From positions 3,162,001-3,226,000 of the forward strand of contig NZ_CP108529.1 of the NCBI RefSeq assembly GCF_036002945.1: a stretch of 64,000 nucleotides of DNA, given 5' to 3'. The notes beneath the pieces are model-generated. The model was not told the origin of the DNA. It did not search any database and saw only the letters and a program-made list of their open reading frames with translations. Source of the DNA: Streptomyces sp. NBC_01224 (GTDB lineage: Bacteria; Actinomycetota; Actinomycetes; Streptomycetales; Streptomycetaceae). The number at the start of each line of letters is the position of its first letter. Position 1 is the stretch's first letter. Positions 50,151 to 58,322 of this stretch are shown piece after piece. The position numbers and the translations under genes are program-made.

Positions 50151-52082
50151 CTGACTACGTTCCGAGACCTCGGGATTCTTCCCGAGACGGCCGAGGCCCT
50201 TGAGGCCGTCGGCATTGTGTCCCCGTTCCCCATCCAGGAGATGACGCTCCCCGTCGCGCTCTCCGGCTCCGATGTCATCGGGCAGGCCAAGACCGGCACC
50301 GGCAAGACCCTCGGTTTCGGTCTGCCGCTGCTGGAGCGCGTCACCGTCCCCGCGGACGTCGAGGCGGGCCGGGCCGAGCCCGAGCAGCTGACCGAGGCGC
50401 CGCAGGCGCTGGTCGTCGTCCCCACCCGCGAGCTCTGCCAGCAGGTCACCAACGACCTGCTGACCGCCGGCAAGGTGCGTAACGTCCGCGTTCTCGCCAT
50501 CTACGGCGGCCGCGCGTACGAGCCGCAGGTCGAGGCCCTGAAGAAGGGCGTCGATGTGATCGTCGGCACCCCGGGCCGACTGCTCGACCTCGCCGGGCAG
50601 CGCAAGCTCGACCTCTCGCACGTCCGCGCACTCGTGCTCGACGAGGCCGACGAGATGCTCGACCTGGGCTTCCTGCCCGACGTCGAGAAGATCATCACCA
50701 TGCTTCCGCCGAAGCGGCAGACGATGCTGTTCTCGGCGACCATGCCGGGCGCCGTCATCGGCCTCGCACGGCGCTACATGTCGCAGCCGACGCACATCCG
50801 CGCCACCTCGCCCGACGATGAGGGCGCGACCGTCGCGAACATCTCGCAGCATGTCTTCCGGGCCCACTCGATGGACAAGCCGGAAATGGTCTCCCGCATC
50901 CTGCAGGCCAACGGCCGCGGACTCGCGATGATCTTCTGCCGTACGAAGCGCACGGCCGCCGACATCGCCGAGCAGCTGGAGAAGCGCGGTTTCGCGTCCG
51001 GCGCGGTCCACGGCGACCTCGGCCAGGGTGCGCGCGAGCAGGCACTGCGCGCGTTCCGCAACGGCAAGGTGGACGTGCTCGTCTGCACCGACGTGGCGGC
51101 CCGCGGTATCGATGTCGAGGGTGTGACCCACGTCATCAACTATCAGTCGCCGGAGGACGAGAAGACCTACCTCCACCGCATCGGCCGGACCGGCCGTGCG
51201 GGCGCCAAGGGCATCGCGATCACGCTGGTCGACTGGGACGACATCCCGCGCTGGCAGCTGATCAACAAGGCGCTCGACCTGAAGTTCCCTGACCCGGTCG
51301 AGACGTACTCCACCTCTCCGCACCTCTTCGAGGAGCTCGACATCCCGGCCGGCACCAAGGGTGTCCTGCCGCGCACCGAGCGGACCCGTGCGGGTCTGCG
51401 GGCCGAGGAGATCGAGGACCTGGGCGAGACGGGCGGCCGCGGTCGCAAGTCCTCCGCCGCGTCCTCGGCGCCCGCCGTCCGTGAGGAGCGTGCGCCGCGT
51501 ACGCCGCGTCAGCGTCGTCGTACGCGGGGCGGCTCCGCGGTCGAGGAGGCCGCCGCCACCGCCACGGTGCCGGCCCCGTCCACCGAGGTGGACGACGCCC
51601 CGTCGGAGCCGCGTACGCCGCGCCGCCGCCGTCGTACCCGCGTCGGTGCCCCGGACGTCGCAGCCGAGGCCGCTGTGACCACGGTGGAGGCTCCGGCCGC
51701 CACCGTCGCCACGAAGACCGAGGTCGAGGCCGAGCCCGCGACCGAGACCAAGCCGCGCCGCCGCACCCGGGCCGCCGTCGTGAAGCCGGCCGCGGACGAG
51801 GTCGACTTCCAGATCGCGCCCATCGCCGAGCCGGTGCCCGAGGCGAGGACGGTGACCAAGCCGCGTCGCCGCGCCCGCGTCATCAAGCCGGCCGAGGACG
51901 AGGTCGACTTCCAGATCGCGCCGATCTCCGAGCCCAACCCGGAGACCAAGCCCCGTCGCCGCACCCGTGCGGCAGCCAAGCCGAAGACGGAGGCTGTGGC
52001 CCAGGCCCCGGCCGCCGAGGGCGAGGCGAAGCCGCGGAGGCGGCGGGCGCCTCGTGCGGCTGCCGCCAAGACCGAGGGCTGA
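50151..52082 (+). CDS. DEAD-box RNA helicase (RhlE type) with apparent CTG start
   Basis: 643-residue RNA helicase. Q motif region TFRDLGILPET ... GIVSPFPIQEM, Walker A AKTGTGKT, PTRELCQQV, TPGRLLDL, VLDEADEMLD, SAT, and HRIGRTGRAG; core ends near residue 380. The tail carries Arg-rich RRRRRT/PRRRTR clusters and two near-identical repeats (DEVDFQIAPI) and probably binds RNA. Frame upstream has no ATG, GTG or TTG before the stop at 50082; CTG 50151 has AAGAGG 7 bases upstream, and keeping FRDLGI requires it. The alternative GTG 50217 would remove the Q-motif Phe. M. tuberculosis RhlE sits at the same place. Confidence 0.85.
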   Translation: MTTFRDLGILPETAEALEAVGIVSPFPIQEMTLPVALSGSDVIGQAKTGTGKTLGFGLPLLERVTVPADVEAGRAEPEQLTEAPQALVVVPTRELCQQVTNDLLTAGKVRNVRVLAIYGGRAYEPQVEALKKGVDVIVGTPGRLLDLAGQRKLDLSHVRALVLDEADEMLDLGFLPDVEKIITMLPPKRQTMLFSATMPGAVIGLARRYMSQPTHIRATSPDDEGATVANISQHVFRAHSMDKPEMVSRILQANGRGLAMIFCRTKRTAADIAEQLEKRGFASGAVHGDLGQGAREQALRAFRNGKVDVLVCTDVAARGIDVEGVTHVINYQSPEDEKTYLHRIGRTGRAGAKGIAITLVDWDDIPRWQLINKALDLKFPDPVETYSTSPHLFEELDIPAGTKGVLPRTERTRAGLRAEEIEDLGETGGRGRKSSAASSAPAVREERAPRTPRQRRRTRGGSAVEEAAATATVPAPSTEVDDAPSEPRTPRRRRRTRVGAPDVAAEAAVTTVEAPAATVATKTEVEAEPATETKPRRRTRAAVVKPAADEVDFQIAPIAEPVPEARTVTKPRRRARVIKPAEDEVDFQIAPISEPNPETKPRRRTRAAAKPKTEAVAQAPAAEGEAKPRRRRAPRAAAAKTEG

Positions 52083-52125
52083 GCACGGAGCGCTGATTGA
52101 TCCGGGGCTCCGCCTTGGACCCCGC

Positions 52126-52200
52126 TCCTCGAACGCCTGAGGGGCTTGATTTCGCCAGACGGGCTTGAGGGCATCCTCAAGCCCGTCCGGCGTTCGAGGA
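52126..52200. repeat. Imperfect inverted repeat with terminator-like core
   Basis: Outer arms TCCTCGAACGCC (52126-52137) and GGCGTTCGAGGA (52189-52200) are exact inverted copies. The core is a 13-bp perfect hairpin (52158-52170 with 52175-52187) and 4-base loop. The right half resembles a sequence often dispersed in Streptomyces intergenic regions. It follows the helicase gene and may act as a terminator. Confidence 0.6.
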
Positions 52201-52214
52201 CATAACCTCGTCCC

Positions 52215-53063
52215 ATGAGTCGGCCGCCCACCTTCGCCCCGCCCGCCTGCGCCCACGCCCGCCAGCTCCGCACCGCGCGCGGGGACTTCGCCGTGCTGGA
52301 CGCCTCGCCGCGCACCGCGCCGCGCGGTACCGCCCTCCTGCTGCCCGGTTACACAGGCAGCAAGGAGGACTTCATCGCACTCCTCGAACCGCTCTGTGCC
52401 GCCGGATACCGGACCGTCGCCGTGGACGGTCGCGGGCAGTACGAGACCGAGGGGACGACCCGTCAAGCGGACTACGCACAGGGCGAGTTGGCCCGCGATG
52501 TGCTCGCGCAGGCCACCGCTCCCGGCGTCGGCGGCGAGGGCCCCGTGCATCTGGTCGGGCACTCGCTGGGCGGGCAGATCGCCCGCGCCGCCGTGCTGCT
52601 GGACGCCTCGCCGTTCCGTTCGCTGACCCTCATGTCGTCCGGACCGGCACAGGTCACCGAGGCCCAGCAGCTCAAGGTGAAGCTGCTCGGCGACGCGCTC
52701 GCGACGCTGAGCATGGCCGAGGTGTGGGAGGCGATGCGCGCCCTCGACCCGCCCGAGGACGCGGCGACGGACGGCGAGGCTCTGCGCCGGCGCTGGCTGC
52801 GCCACCAGCCCGCCCAGCTGATCGCCACCGGCCGCCAGCTGGCGACCGAGCCGGACCGGGTGGCCGAACTCGCCGCCGCACCTCTGCCCCTCCATGTGCT
52901 CTCCGGCGAGCGCGACGACACCTGGCCGGTGCCACTGCTCGACGAGATGGCCCAGCGGCTGGGCGCGCGCCATACCCGGATCGCGGGCGCCGAGCACTCC
53001 CCCAATACGGACCGTCCGGAACAGACGGCGGCCGCGCTCGTCTCCTTCTGGGACAGCCTGTAG
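52215..53063 (+). CDS. Alpha/beta-fold hydrolase
   Basis: 282-residue cytosolic hydrolase: LLLPGYTGSKEDF (oxyanion loop), VDGRGQYET, nucleophile GHSLGGQIA (Ser near residue 117), Asp near GERDDTWPV and His in AGAEHSPN. Related to lysophospholipase/hydrolase-type enzymes. ATG 52215. It stops 17 bases from the convergent NYN gene. Substrate unknown. Confidence 0.87.
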   Translation: MSRPPTFAPPACAHARQLRTARGDFAVLDASPRTAPRGTALLLPGYTGSKEDFIALLEPLCAAGYRTVAVDGRGQYETEGTTRQADYAQGELARDVLAQATAPGVGGEGPVHLVGHSLGGQIARAAVLLDASPFRSLTLMSSGPAQVTEAQQLKVKLLGDALATLSMAEVWEAMRALDPPEDAATDGEALRRRWLRHQPAQLIATGRQLATEPDRVAELAAAPLPLHVLSGERDDTWPVPLLDEMAQRLGARHTRIAGAEHSPNTDRPEQTAAALVSFWDSL

Positions 53064-53080
53064 GCGACGGGCGTCGGAAC

Positions 53081-53968
53081 TCAGTACTGCGCCTGCAGGT
53101 GCTGCCAGAAACCGTCACGCAGCGCCCGCCGCAGATGTGCGTGGCCGCGCAGCGAGTGCTGCAGCAGCCGTTCGGCCTCGACCAGCAGGTCCTGGTCGAC
53201 GGAGCCCGGCAGGTACGGATGTCCGGGCAGCAGATCCGCGAGGGACTCGCGGCCCCGGGCGGCCAGCCAGGCAGCGGCGATCTGCGCACCGACGAAGCGG
53301 ACGTCTTCGCGCGAGGGCGCGGGGGTGTCGTCCTCGTAGGTGGTGACGGGGCGTCTGGTGACGTACGGGCGACAGAAGTCCAAGTCGAAGGTGCGCTGGC
53401 TGTCGACCTCCCAGAGCAGCGGTTCGGCCTGGTTGCGCCCCTCCCCCGCCTCGATGCCCCACAGGTGCACCCGGGCCCCGTACCCCTGCGCCGCCTCGAC
53501 TGCCGACACCAGGTCCTCGTCACCGCCGACCAGTGCCGCGTCGCTGATGGCGCGGTGCCGGGCGAGCGATTCGAGGTCGGTGCGGATGAGTGAGTCGACA
53601 CCCTTCTGCTGGTTGTTGGCGTTGAGGTTGCCGAGTCTGACCTTGACGTCGGGGAGTTCGGCGATGGACTGCTGCTCGACGGTGTGGATGCGTCGCCTGG
53701 CTCCGTCGTACCAGTACACGCGCAGCAGCCTGCTGTCCGCGAAGATCGTGCGGGCCTTGTCGATGAAGGCCTCGATCAGCCCTTCCGCGTCGAGGTCGAA
53801 GGAGCGGCGGTCCTCGGTGCCGGTGACGAGCAGTCCGGCCGCGGCATACACATAGCCCGCGTCCACGAAGATCGCGTGGGTCGAGGGGGTCTTCGACACC
53901 TCGGCGAGCACGCGCTGGAGCAGCTCATTGGTGCGGTCCAGGCGCTCGCGGATCTCTGCCTCGTTCAT
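53081..53968 (-). CDS. NYN (PIN-like) domain ribonuclease-related protein
   Basis: 295-residue protein with a NYN/LabA-like PIN fold: metal-binding Asp residues in AIFVDAGYVY (about 36), QKGVDSLIRTDL (about 125) and VGGDEDLVSAVEAA (about 148). A LOTUS/OST-HTH-like or unknown C-terminal region follows (SREDVRFVGAQIAAAWLAARGRE). It probably acts on RNA. The start ATG 53968 overlaps the TGA of a 21-codon ORF in ATGA. Confidence 0.85.
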   Translation of the reverse strand: MNEAEIRERLDRTNELLQRVLAEVSKTPSTHAIFVDAGYVYAAAGLLVTGTEDRRSFDLDAEGLIEAFIDKARTIFADSRLLRVYWYDGARRRIHTVEQQSIAELPDVKVRLGNLNANNQQKGVDSLIRTDLESLARHRAISDAALVGGDEDLVSAVEAAQGYGARVHLWGIEAGEGRNQAEPLLWEVDSQRTFDLDFCRPYVTRRPVTTYEDDTPAPSREDVRFVGAQIAAAWLAARGRESLADLLPGHPYLPGSVDQDLLVEAERLLQHSLRGHAHLRRALRDGFWQHLQAQY

Positions 53969-54030
53969 TCGGGCCTCGTCGTGGGCCTCGTAGCCGGATC
54001 GCGCTCGGTGACCTGCTGGTACTTAGACAT
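53965..54030 (-). CDS. Candidate 21-codon ORF coupled to the NYN gene
   Basis: ATG 54030 opens MSKYQQVTERDPATRPTTRP and ends in an ATGA overlap with the NYN start. AAGGAAA lies upstream in an unusually AT-rich stretch. Its translation would couple to NYN. No homologue is known to me. Confidence 0.45.
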   Translation of the reverse strand: MSKYQQVTERDPATRPTTRPE

Positions 54031-54039
54031 CCAAAAAAT

Positions 54040-54056
54040 TTCCTTAGCGTAGGGAA
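54040..54056. promoter_or_regulatory. AT-rich imperfect palindrome upstream of the NYN unit
   Basis: TTCCTTAGCGTAGGGAA is a 17-base near-palindrome (two mismatched positions), next to AAAAAATTT, in a genome with very high GC. It lies 9 bases from the sORF start and opposite to the 50-residue protein gene. Likely a regulator-binding site or promoter; identity unknown. Confidence 0.4.
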
Positions 54057-54189
54057 TGTTTGCAGGAGGCAAGCCGTTGTACACCTCGTGGAGCGCAAGA
54101 CACAGGTGTCGGGCGCTCTCATCCTTGCGGACGGGTCACCCGTCCTCCCAGTAGTTCTCCAGCAGGAGGATCGGACGAAGGGAAGCCTT

Positions 54190-54342
54190 ATGCGCTTCGA
54201 GATCATGCGACTCGACGATGTCGACGGTACCGCCGTGGACAGCACCGTCGTGGACGCCGCCTCCGTCAACCGGATCGTGCAGCAGGCCGCAGCCATAGGC
54301 CAGCGCATCTATATCCGCCCGGCCGAAAACTCGGCTTCGTAA
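54190..54342 (+). CDS. Small conserved protein, unknown function
   Basis: 50-residue protein, MRFEIMRLDDVDGTAVDSTVV ... IGQRIYIRPAENSAS. ATG 54190 with AGGGAAG upstream; a longer in-frame GTG at 54088 has no homologous look. Predicted mixed alpha/beta with an acidic N-terminal half. The size and look suggest a conserved Streptomyces protein, but no function can be given. A perfect terminator follows. Confidence 0.65.
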   Translation: MRFEIMRLDDVDGTAVDSTVVDAASVNRIVQQAAAIGQRIYIRPAENSAS

Positions 54343-54364
54343 CGCATTACGACGCTCGAAGAGA

Positions 54365-54399
54365 AGCGCCCCCGTACGGAAGGTCCGTACGGGGGCGCT
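54365..54399. terminator. Bidirectional terminator hairpin
   Basis: Perfect 15-bp stem (54365-54379 with 54385-54399), 5-base loop, between the convergent small protein and marC-like gene. Confidence 0.8.
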
Positions 54400-54418
54400 G
54401 TGGTGTCCGCGAGCACCG

Positions 54419-55024
54419 TCAGGAGTTCTGGATGACCTGGGTGACCCCGTTGATGATCTGCTGTACGGCGATGGCGGAGAGCATCATTCCGGCGAGCCTG
54501 GTCACCAGCACGACACCGCCGTCCTTGATGACCCGGATGATGAGCAGCGAGTAGCGCATGGTCAGCCAGAGCACGATGTGCATGGCGATGATCGCCGACC
54601 AGACCGAGATCTGGCTTCCCACGCTGTCGGCGTGCTGCACCGCAAGGATCACCGACACGATCGCACCGGGCCCGGCGAGCAGCGGCATGCCCAGCGGTAC
54701 GAGCGCCACATTGACATCCTTGGTCTGCGTCGGCTCGTCGGTCTTGCCGGTCAGCAGATCGAGCGCGATCAGCAGCAGAAGCAGTCCGCCCGCGATCATC
54801 AGGGCGGGCACGGAGACATGCAGATAGTCGAGGATCTGCTGGCCGAGCACACCGAAGACGGCGATCACACCGAAGGCGACGGCCACCGCCTGCAGCGCCA
54901 TCCTGCGCTGCATCTTTGCGGGGCGGCCGGCGGTGAGGGCAAGAAAGATCGGGGTGATCCCGGGGGGATCCATAATCACAAAAAGCGTGAGAAAAAGGGA
55001 TCCGAAGACAGCGACGTCGAACAC
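54419..55024 (-). CDS. MarC family inner-membrane protein
   Basis: 201-residue membrane protein with six hydrophobic helices. Family signature DPPGITPIFLALT lies in the first loop and LLAGPGAIVSVILA in the second half, an inverted repeat of similar halves. Role unknown despite the name (not an antibiotic pump in E. coli). GTG 55024 (VFDVAVFGSL) preceded by AAGG. Confidence 0.88.
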   Translation of the reverse strand: MFDVAVFGSLFLTLFVIMDPPGITPIFLALTAGRPAKMQRRMALQAVAVAFGVIAVFGVLGQQILDYLHVSVPALMIAGGLLLLLIALDLLTGKTDEPTQTKDVNVALVPLGMPLLAGPGAIVSVILAVQHADSVGSQISVWSAIIAMHIVLWLTMRYSLLIIRVIKDGGVVLVTRLAGMMLSAIAVQQIINGVTQVIQNS

Positions 55025-55197
55025 AGTGAGCCTTGCGAGAAGAGAGCGAGAAACGGCCTGAAGGAGCGCACCCCGAAGCCATGACGGCGGCCTGACGGCC
55101 GGGTGCGCAGAAGTGGAACGCAGTAGTGGGACGAGTGGCGGTACGCGTCCGGCAGGGCAGCGAGGGGCTTCACGCCCCGGCAGCGACGCGTGCGTCG

Positions 55198-56064
55198 TTA
55201 CGCGGGACGGGGTCCGCCCGCGCCCGGCACCGGGAAGGCTCCCGTGGCGCGCCGGGTGATCTCGCCGTAGATCTCGGGGTCGGTGGTGTACTCGCCGAGC
55301 CCGACGGTCTTGCGGCTGCCGTGGTAGTCGCTGGACCCGGTCGTCAGCAGCCCCAGCTCCCGGGCGAGCCCGCGCAGCCTGGCCCTGGTCGGCTCGTCGT
55401 GGTCCATGTGGTCGACCTCGATGCCGTCGAGGCCTGCGGCGGCGAGCCGCGCAATCGACGACTCGGGCACCACCTCGCCGCGCTTGACGGCGAGCGGGTG
55501 GGCGAAGACGGTGACGCCACCGGCGGCCTTGACCAGCCGGATCGCGTCGAAGGGGTCGAGTTCGTGCTTCTCGGCGTACGCGCGTCCGCCGTTCGCGAGC
55601 CATTCGGGCGTGAAGGCGTCGGAGACTGTCTCGACGACGCCCAGCTCGACGAGCGCGGTGGCGATGTGCGGCCTGCCGACCGATCCGTCCCCGGCGATCC
55701 TCGCGACCTGCTCCCATGCGATCGGAACGCCGAGCGCCTGGAGCTTGCCCACCATGGTCCGGGCGCGCGGCACCCGGTCGTCCCGTACCAGCTCGCGTTC
55801 GCGTGCCAGCTCGGGCTCACCGGGGTCGAAGAGGTACGCCAGCATGTGCAGGCCCACGCCGTCGATCCGGCAGGAGAGCTCGGCGCCGGTGACGAGAGTG
55901 AGCCCCTCCGGAAGGGCGGCGATCGCCTCGGCGTGGCCGCGCACGGTGTCGTGGTCGGTGAGGGCGACGACGTCGAGGCCTGCAGCGGCTGCACCCTGCA
56001 CCAGCTCGGCGGGGGTGTCCGTACCGTCCGACGCGCTGGAGTGGGTGTGCAGGTCGATGCGCAC
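55198..56064 (-). CDS. PHP domain phosphoesterase (RNase AM/YciV-like)
   Basis: 288-residue PHP-superfamily enzyme. Metal ligands: IDLHTHSSASDGTDT (residues 2-16), LTDHDTVRG, GAELSCRIDG, GRPHIA, VFAHPLA and SSDYHG. This set matches the TrpH/YciV group, whose E. coli member is a 5'-nucleotidase/exoribonuclease trimming small RNAs. GTG 56064 with GGAG 8 bases before. Stands alone, 173 bases from MarC. Confidence 0.88.
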   Translation of the reverse strand: MRIDLHTHSSASDGTDTPAELVQGAAAAGLDVVALTDHDTVRGHAEAIAALPEGLTLVTGAELSCRIDGVGLHMLAYLFDPGEPELARERELVRDDRVPRARTMVGKLQALGVPIAWEQVARIAGDGSVGRPHIATALVELGVVETVSDAFTPEWLANGGRAYAEKHELDPFDAIRLVKAAGGVTVFAHPLAVKRGEVVPESSIARLAAAGLDGIEVDHMDHDEPTRARLRGLARELGLLTTGSSDYHGSRKTVGLGEYTTDPEIYGEITRRATGAFPVPGAGGPRPA

Positions 56065-56126
56065 GACGCGTACTCCACTGCTCGGGCCGGATAAGGGGAC
56101 ATCCAAGGATAACCGGCATTCGAGCG

Positions 56127-56158
56127 GTGCCCGGCCGGGCCGAAGGCCCTGCGGGCAC
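56127..56158 (-). terminator. Hairpin between the DUF6758-like gene and the PHP gene
   Basis: Outer 7-bp stem GTGCCCG/CGGGCAC with an inner GGGCC/GGCCC pairing, downstream (minus strand) of the Cys-containing protein gene. Possible terminator. Confidence 0.4.
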
Positions 56159-56191
56159 CCGGGGTGCCAGAGCCGGTCCGCCGGACAGGTC

Positions 56192-56830
56192 CTAGTTGAG
56201 CAGGCGCGGTGTGAGCGCCCCGCACGGTACGAGGTCCATCTCACCACCGGCCTCGCGCAGATCGGCGAGCACCAGCTCGTCGTACATCAGAAGCCCCGAC
56301 TGCTCGGGCCAGACGATCGCCCAGAGCCAGAGCCCGCGCGCCTCGCCCGCGAAGACCGCCCGGTCCTCGGGCGCTCCCTTGACGTTCCAGAGCGGGGTGG
56401 GGCGGCCGGCGGCGAGCATCTTCACGTCCGGCGGGCCGTCGACGTGCAGATACGGGCCGGGGTCGAGGCCGTCGATCCCGGCGTAGCGCGCCCCGAGTCC
56501 GACGCCGAGTTCCTCGGTGACGAGCAGCAGCTCGCCGATGCCGCCGACGGGACCGGGGCCGGAACAGGCGACGACGGTGGCGCGACCGCCACTGCGGTCG
56601 TCACCCGCGCTCGCCACACCGGTGAACAGCCAGCCCACCGGCAGCGGCCAGGGCATCCACACCGGGACCTGGGCTCGCTGCACCACCACACTCAGCGCCT
56701 CGACGCTGGGCGGGACGACCGGCTGCAGCGGCTGCACGCTGCCGTGCACCGCGCACTGCCAGGTGTCGGAGAAGAGACCGGGCGCCCTGACCCGGCCTCC
56801 GCACTTCGGGCAACTGGGTTCGCCCCTCAT
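56192..56830 (-). CDS. Conserved protein with N-terminal zinc-ribbon half (DUF6758-like)
   Basis: 212-residue protein that starts MRGEPSCPKCGGRVRAPG with a CxxC knuckle and a later Cys in WQCAVHGSV. A mixed alpha/beta body with LLLVTEELGVGLGARY and the ending MDLVPCGALTPRLLN follows. ATG 56830 is preferred over TTG 56839. No function known. Divergent from the MFS gene. Probably cytosolic; the region WMPWPLPVGWLFTGV is not long enough for a clear membrane helix. Confidence 0.7.
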   Translation of the reverse strand: MRGEPSCPKCGGRVRAPGLFSDTWQCAVHGSVQPLQPVVPPSVEALSVVVQRAQVPVWMPWPLPVGWLFTGVASAGDDRSGGRATVVACSGPGPVGGIGELLLVTEELGVGLGARYAGIDGLDPGPYLHVDGPPDVKMLAAGRPTPLWNVKGAPEDRAVFAGEARGLWLWAIVWPEQSGLLMYDELVLADLREAGGEMDLVPCGALTPRLLN

Positions 56831-56918
56831 AGCGTCCAACGGTCCTCCAGGACCGTCGCCGCGTCAAGGATGATCACCCGTCCGCAGCGTGGCTCCCACC
56901 AGCAGAATTAGATGTAAC

Positions 56919-56957
56919 TTGCATTCATTAGCTCCTCTAACTTATTCTGTGTATAAC
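56919..56957 (+). promoter_or_regulatory. AT-rich promoter region of the MFS transporter
   Basis: TTGCAT at 56919-56924 with TTATTC 17 bases on, and a better -10, TATAAC, at 56952-56957. About 70 bases of unusually low GC precede ATG 56988. Typical of a regulated transporter promoter; the exact start cannot be fixed. Confidence 0.4.
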
Positions 56958-56987
56958 GCAACCATCTAGTGGAGAGCGAGAAGACCC

Positions 56988-58220
56988 ATGCAGGGAGAGG
57001 ATCCGTTCGATCAGGGAGCGGGCAGCATCCTGCGCCAGCCGAAGGCCGTCTGGGCCACGGCGGGCGCCTCTGTTGTCGCATTCATGGGAATCGGCCTGGT
57101 GGACCCGATTCTCCCTTCCATCGCCAAGGGCCTGGAGGCGACGCCGAGCCAGGTGTCACTGCTCTTCACCTCGTACTTCCTGATCACCGCCGTGGCGATG
57201 CTCGTCACCGGCTTCGTGTCCAGCCGGATCGGCGGCCGCAAGACGCTACTGACCGGCCTCGCGCTCGTCGTCGTCTTCGCCGCGCTCTCCGGCACCTCGT
57301 CGTCCGTCGCCGAACTCGTCGGATTCCGGGCCGGCTGGGGGCTGGGCAACGCGCTCTTCGTATCGACCGCGCTCGCCGTGATCGTCGGTGCGGCGGCCGG
57401 CGGCAGCTCGGCGGCGATCCTGCTCTACGAGTCGGCGCTCGGTCTCGGCATGGCCTGCGGACCGCTGCTCGGCGCCCTGCTCGGTGACGCCAGCTGGCGC
57501 TACCCGTTCTTCGGCACGGCCGCGCTGATGGCGATCGGCTTCATCTGCATCACGGCATTCCTGAAGGAACAGCCCAAGCCCGCCAGGAAGACCTCGCTGC
57601 TCGACCCGATCAAGGCGCTCGGCCACGGCGGCCTGGCCTCCGTCGCGACCTCGGCGTTCTTCTACAACTACGCGTTCTTCACGATCCTGGCGTTCACACC
57701 GTTCGTGCTGAACATGACGCCGTACAAGTCGGGCGCGGTCTTCTTCGCCTGGGGTCTGCTGCTCGCGATCTTCTCGGTGCTCGTCGCCCCGCGGCTGCAG
57801 AAGCGCTTCGGGTCGCTGAAGGTGCTCGGCGCCTCGCTGGTGCTGCTCGCCGTCGACCTCGTGATCCTGGGATACGGCAACCACACCACCGCCATCGTCT
57901 GCACGATCGTCTCCGGCGCCTTCATCGGCATGAACAACACCGTCTACACGGAACTGGCGCTCGGTGTGTCGGACGCGCCGCGCCCGGTGGCGAGCGCGGG
58001 TTACAACTTCGTCCGCTGGTTCGCCGCGGCCGCCGCCCCGTACCTCGCACCGAAGATCGAGGAGTGGAGCAACATCCACATCCCGTTCGTGGTCGCCGCG
58101 ATCGCGGCCGTCGTGGGTGCGGTCGTCGTCTGGATCCGGCGTACGGCGCTGACCCACGAGGCAGCGGAGCTGGAGCCCGAGCACGCCGGCGAGGACGGCG
58201 TCACAGTCTTCGCCAACTGA
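56988..58220 (+). CDS. MFS transporter
   Basis: 410-residue, 12-helix major facilitator protein: GLVDPILPSIAKGL in the first loop region, SSRIGGRKTLLTGLALVV (motif A, between helices 2-3), GWGLGNALFVSTALAVIVG, and the motif C-type GACGP-like segment GMACGPLLGALLG. Closest in look to drug/proton antiporters of the DHA1 type, so efflux is possible, but substrate is unknown. ATG 56988 with GGAGAGCGAG upstream. The terminal tail is acidic. Confidence 0.88.
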   Translation: MQGEDPFDQGAGSILRQPKAVWATAGASVVAFMGIGLVDPILPSIAKGLEATPSQVSLLFTSYFLITAVAMLVTGFVSSRIGGRKTLLTGLALVVVFAALSGTSSSVAELVGFRAGWGLGNALFVSTALAVIVGAAAGGSSAAILLYESALGLGMACGPLLGALLGDASWRYPFFGTAALMAIGFICITAFLKEQPKPARKTSLLDPIKALGHGGLASVATSAFFYNYAFFTILAFTPFVLNMTPYKSGAVFFAWGLLLAIFSVLVAPRLQKRFGSLKVLGASLVLLAVDLVILGYGNHTTAIVCTIVSGAFIGMNNTVYTELALGVSDAPRPVASAGYNFVRWFAAAAAPYLAPKIEEWSNIHIPFVVAAIAAVVGAVVVWIRRTALTHEAAELEPEHAGEDGVTVFAN

Positions 58221-58240
58221 CCACGACGCAACCCGGTTCT

Positions 58241-58280
58241 GCCCCGCCCGCGGCTCCCCCTCCTGGCCGCGCGGCGGGGC
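58241..58280. terminator. Imperfect terminator hairpin after the MFS gene
   Basis: GCCCCGCCCGCGG pairs with CCGCGCGGCGGGGC with one bulge, 14-base loop, then TTCCCCT. Between convergent MFS and SUFU-like genes. Confidence 0.5.
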
Positions 58281-58322
58281 TTCCCCTACGCCCGGCATGA
58301 CTCAGCCGGCCGGTGTTACGTC

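Noticed and set aside
50217..52082. GTG 50217 as start of the DEAD-box helicase
   Set aside because: It removes the conserved Q-motif N-terminal Phe; CTG 50151 has a Shine-Dalgarno and the frame is open.
49890..52997. 1035-codon minus-strand frame over the helicase
   Set aside because: Shadow of the DEAD-box gene; no motifs.
54088..54342. 84-codon version of the small protein
   Set aside because: The upstream part has no homologous look; ATG 54190 has a good ribosome binding site.
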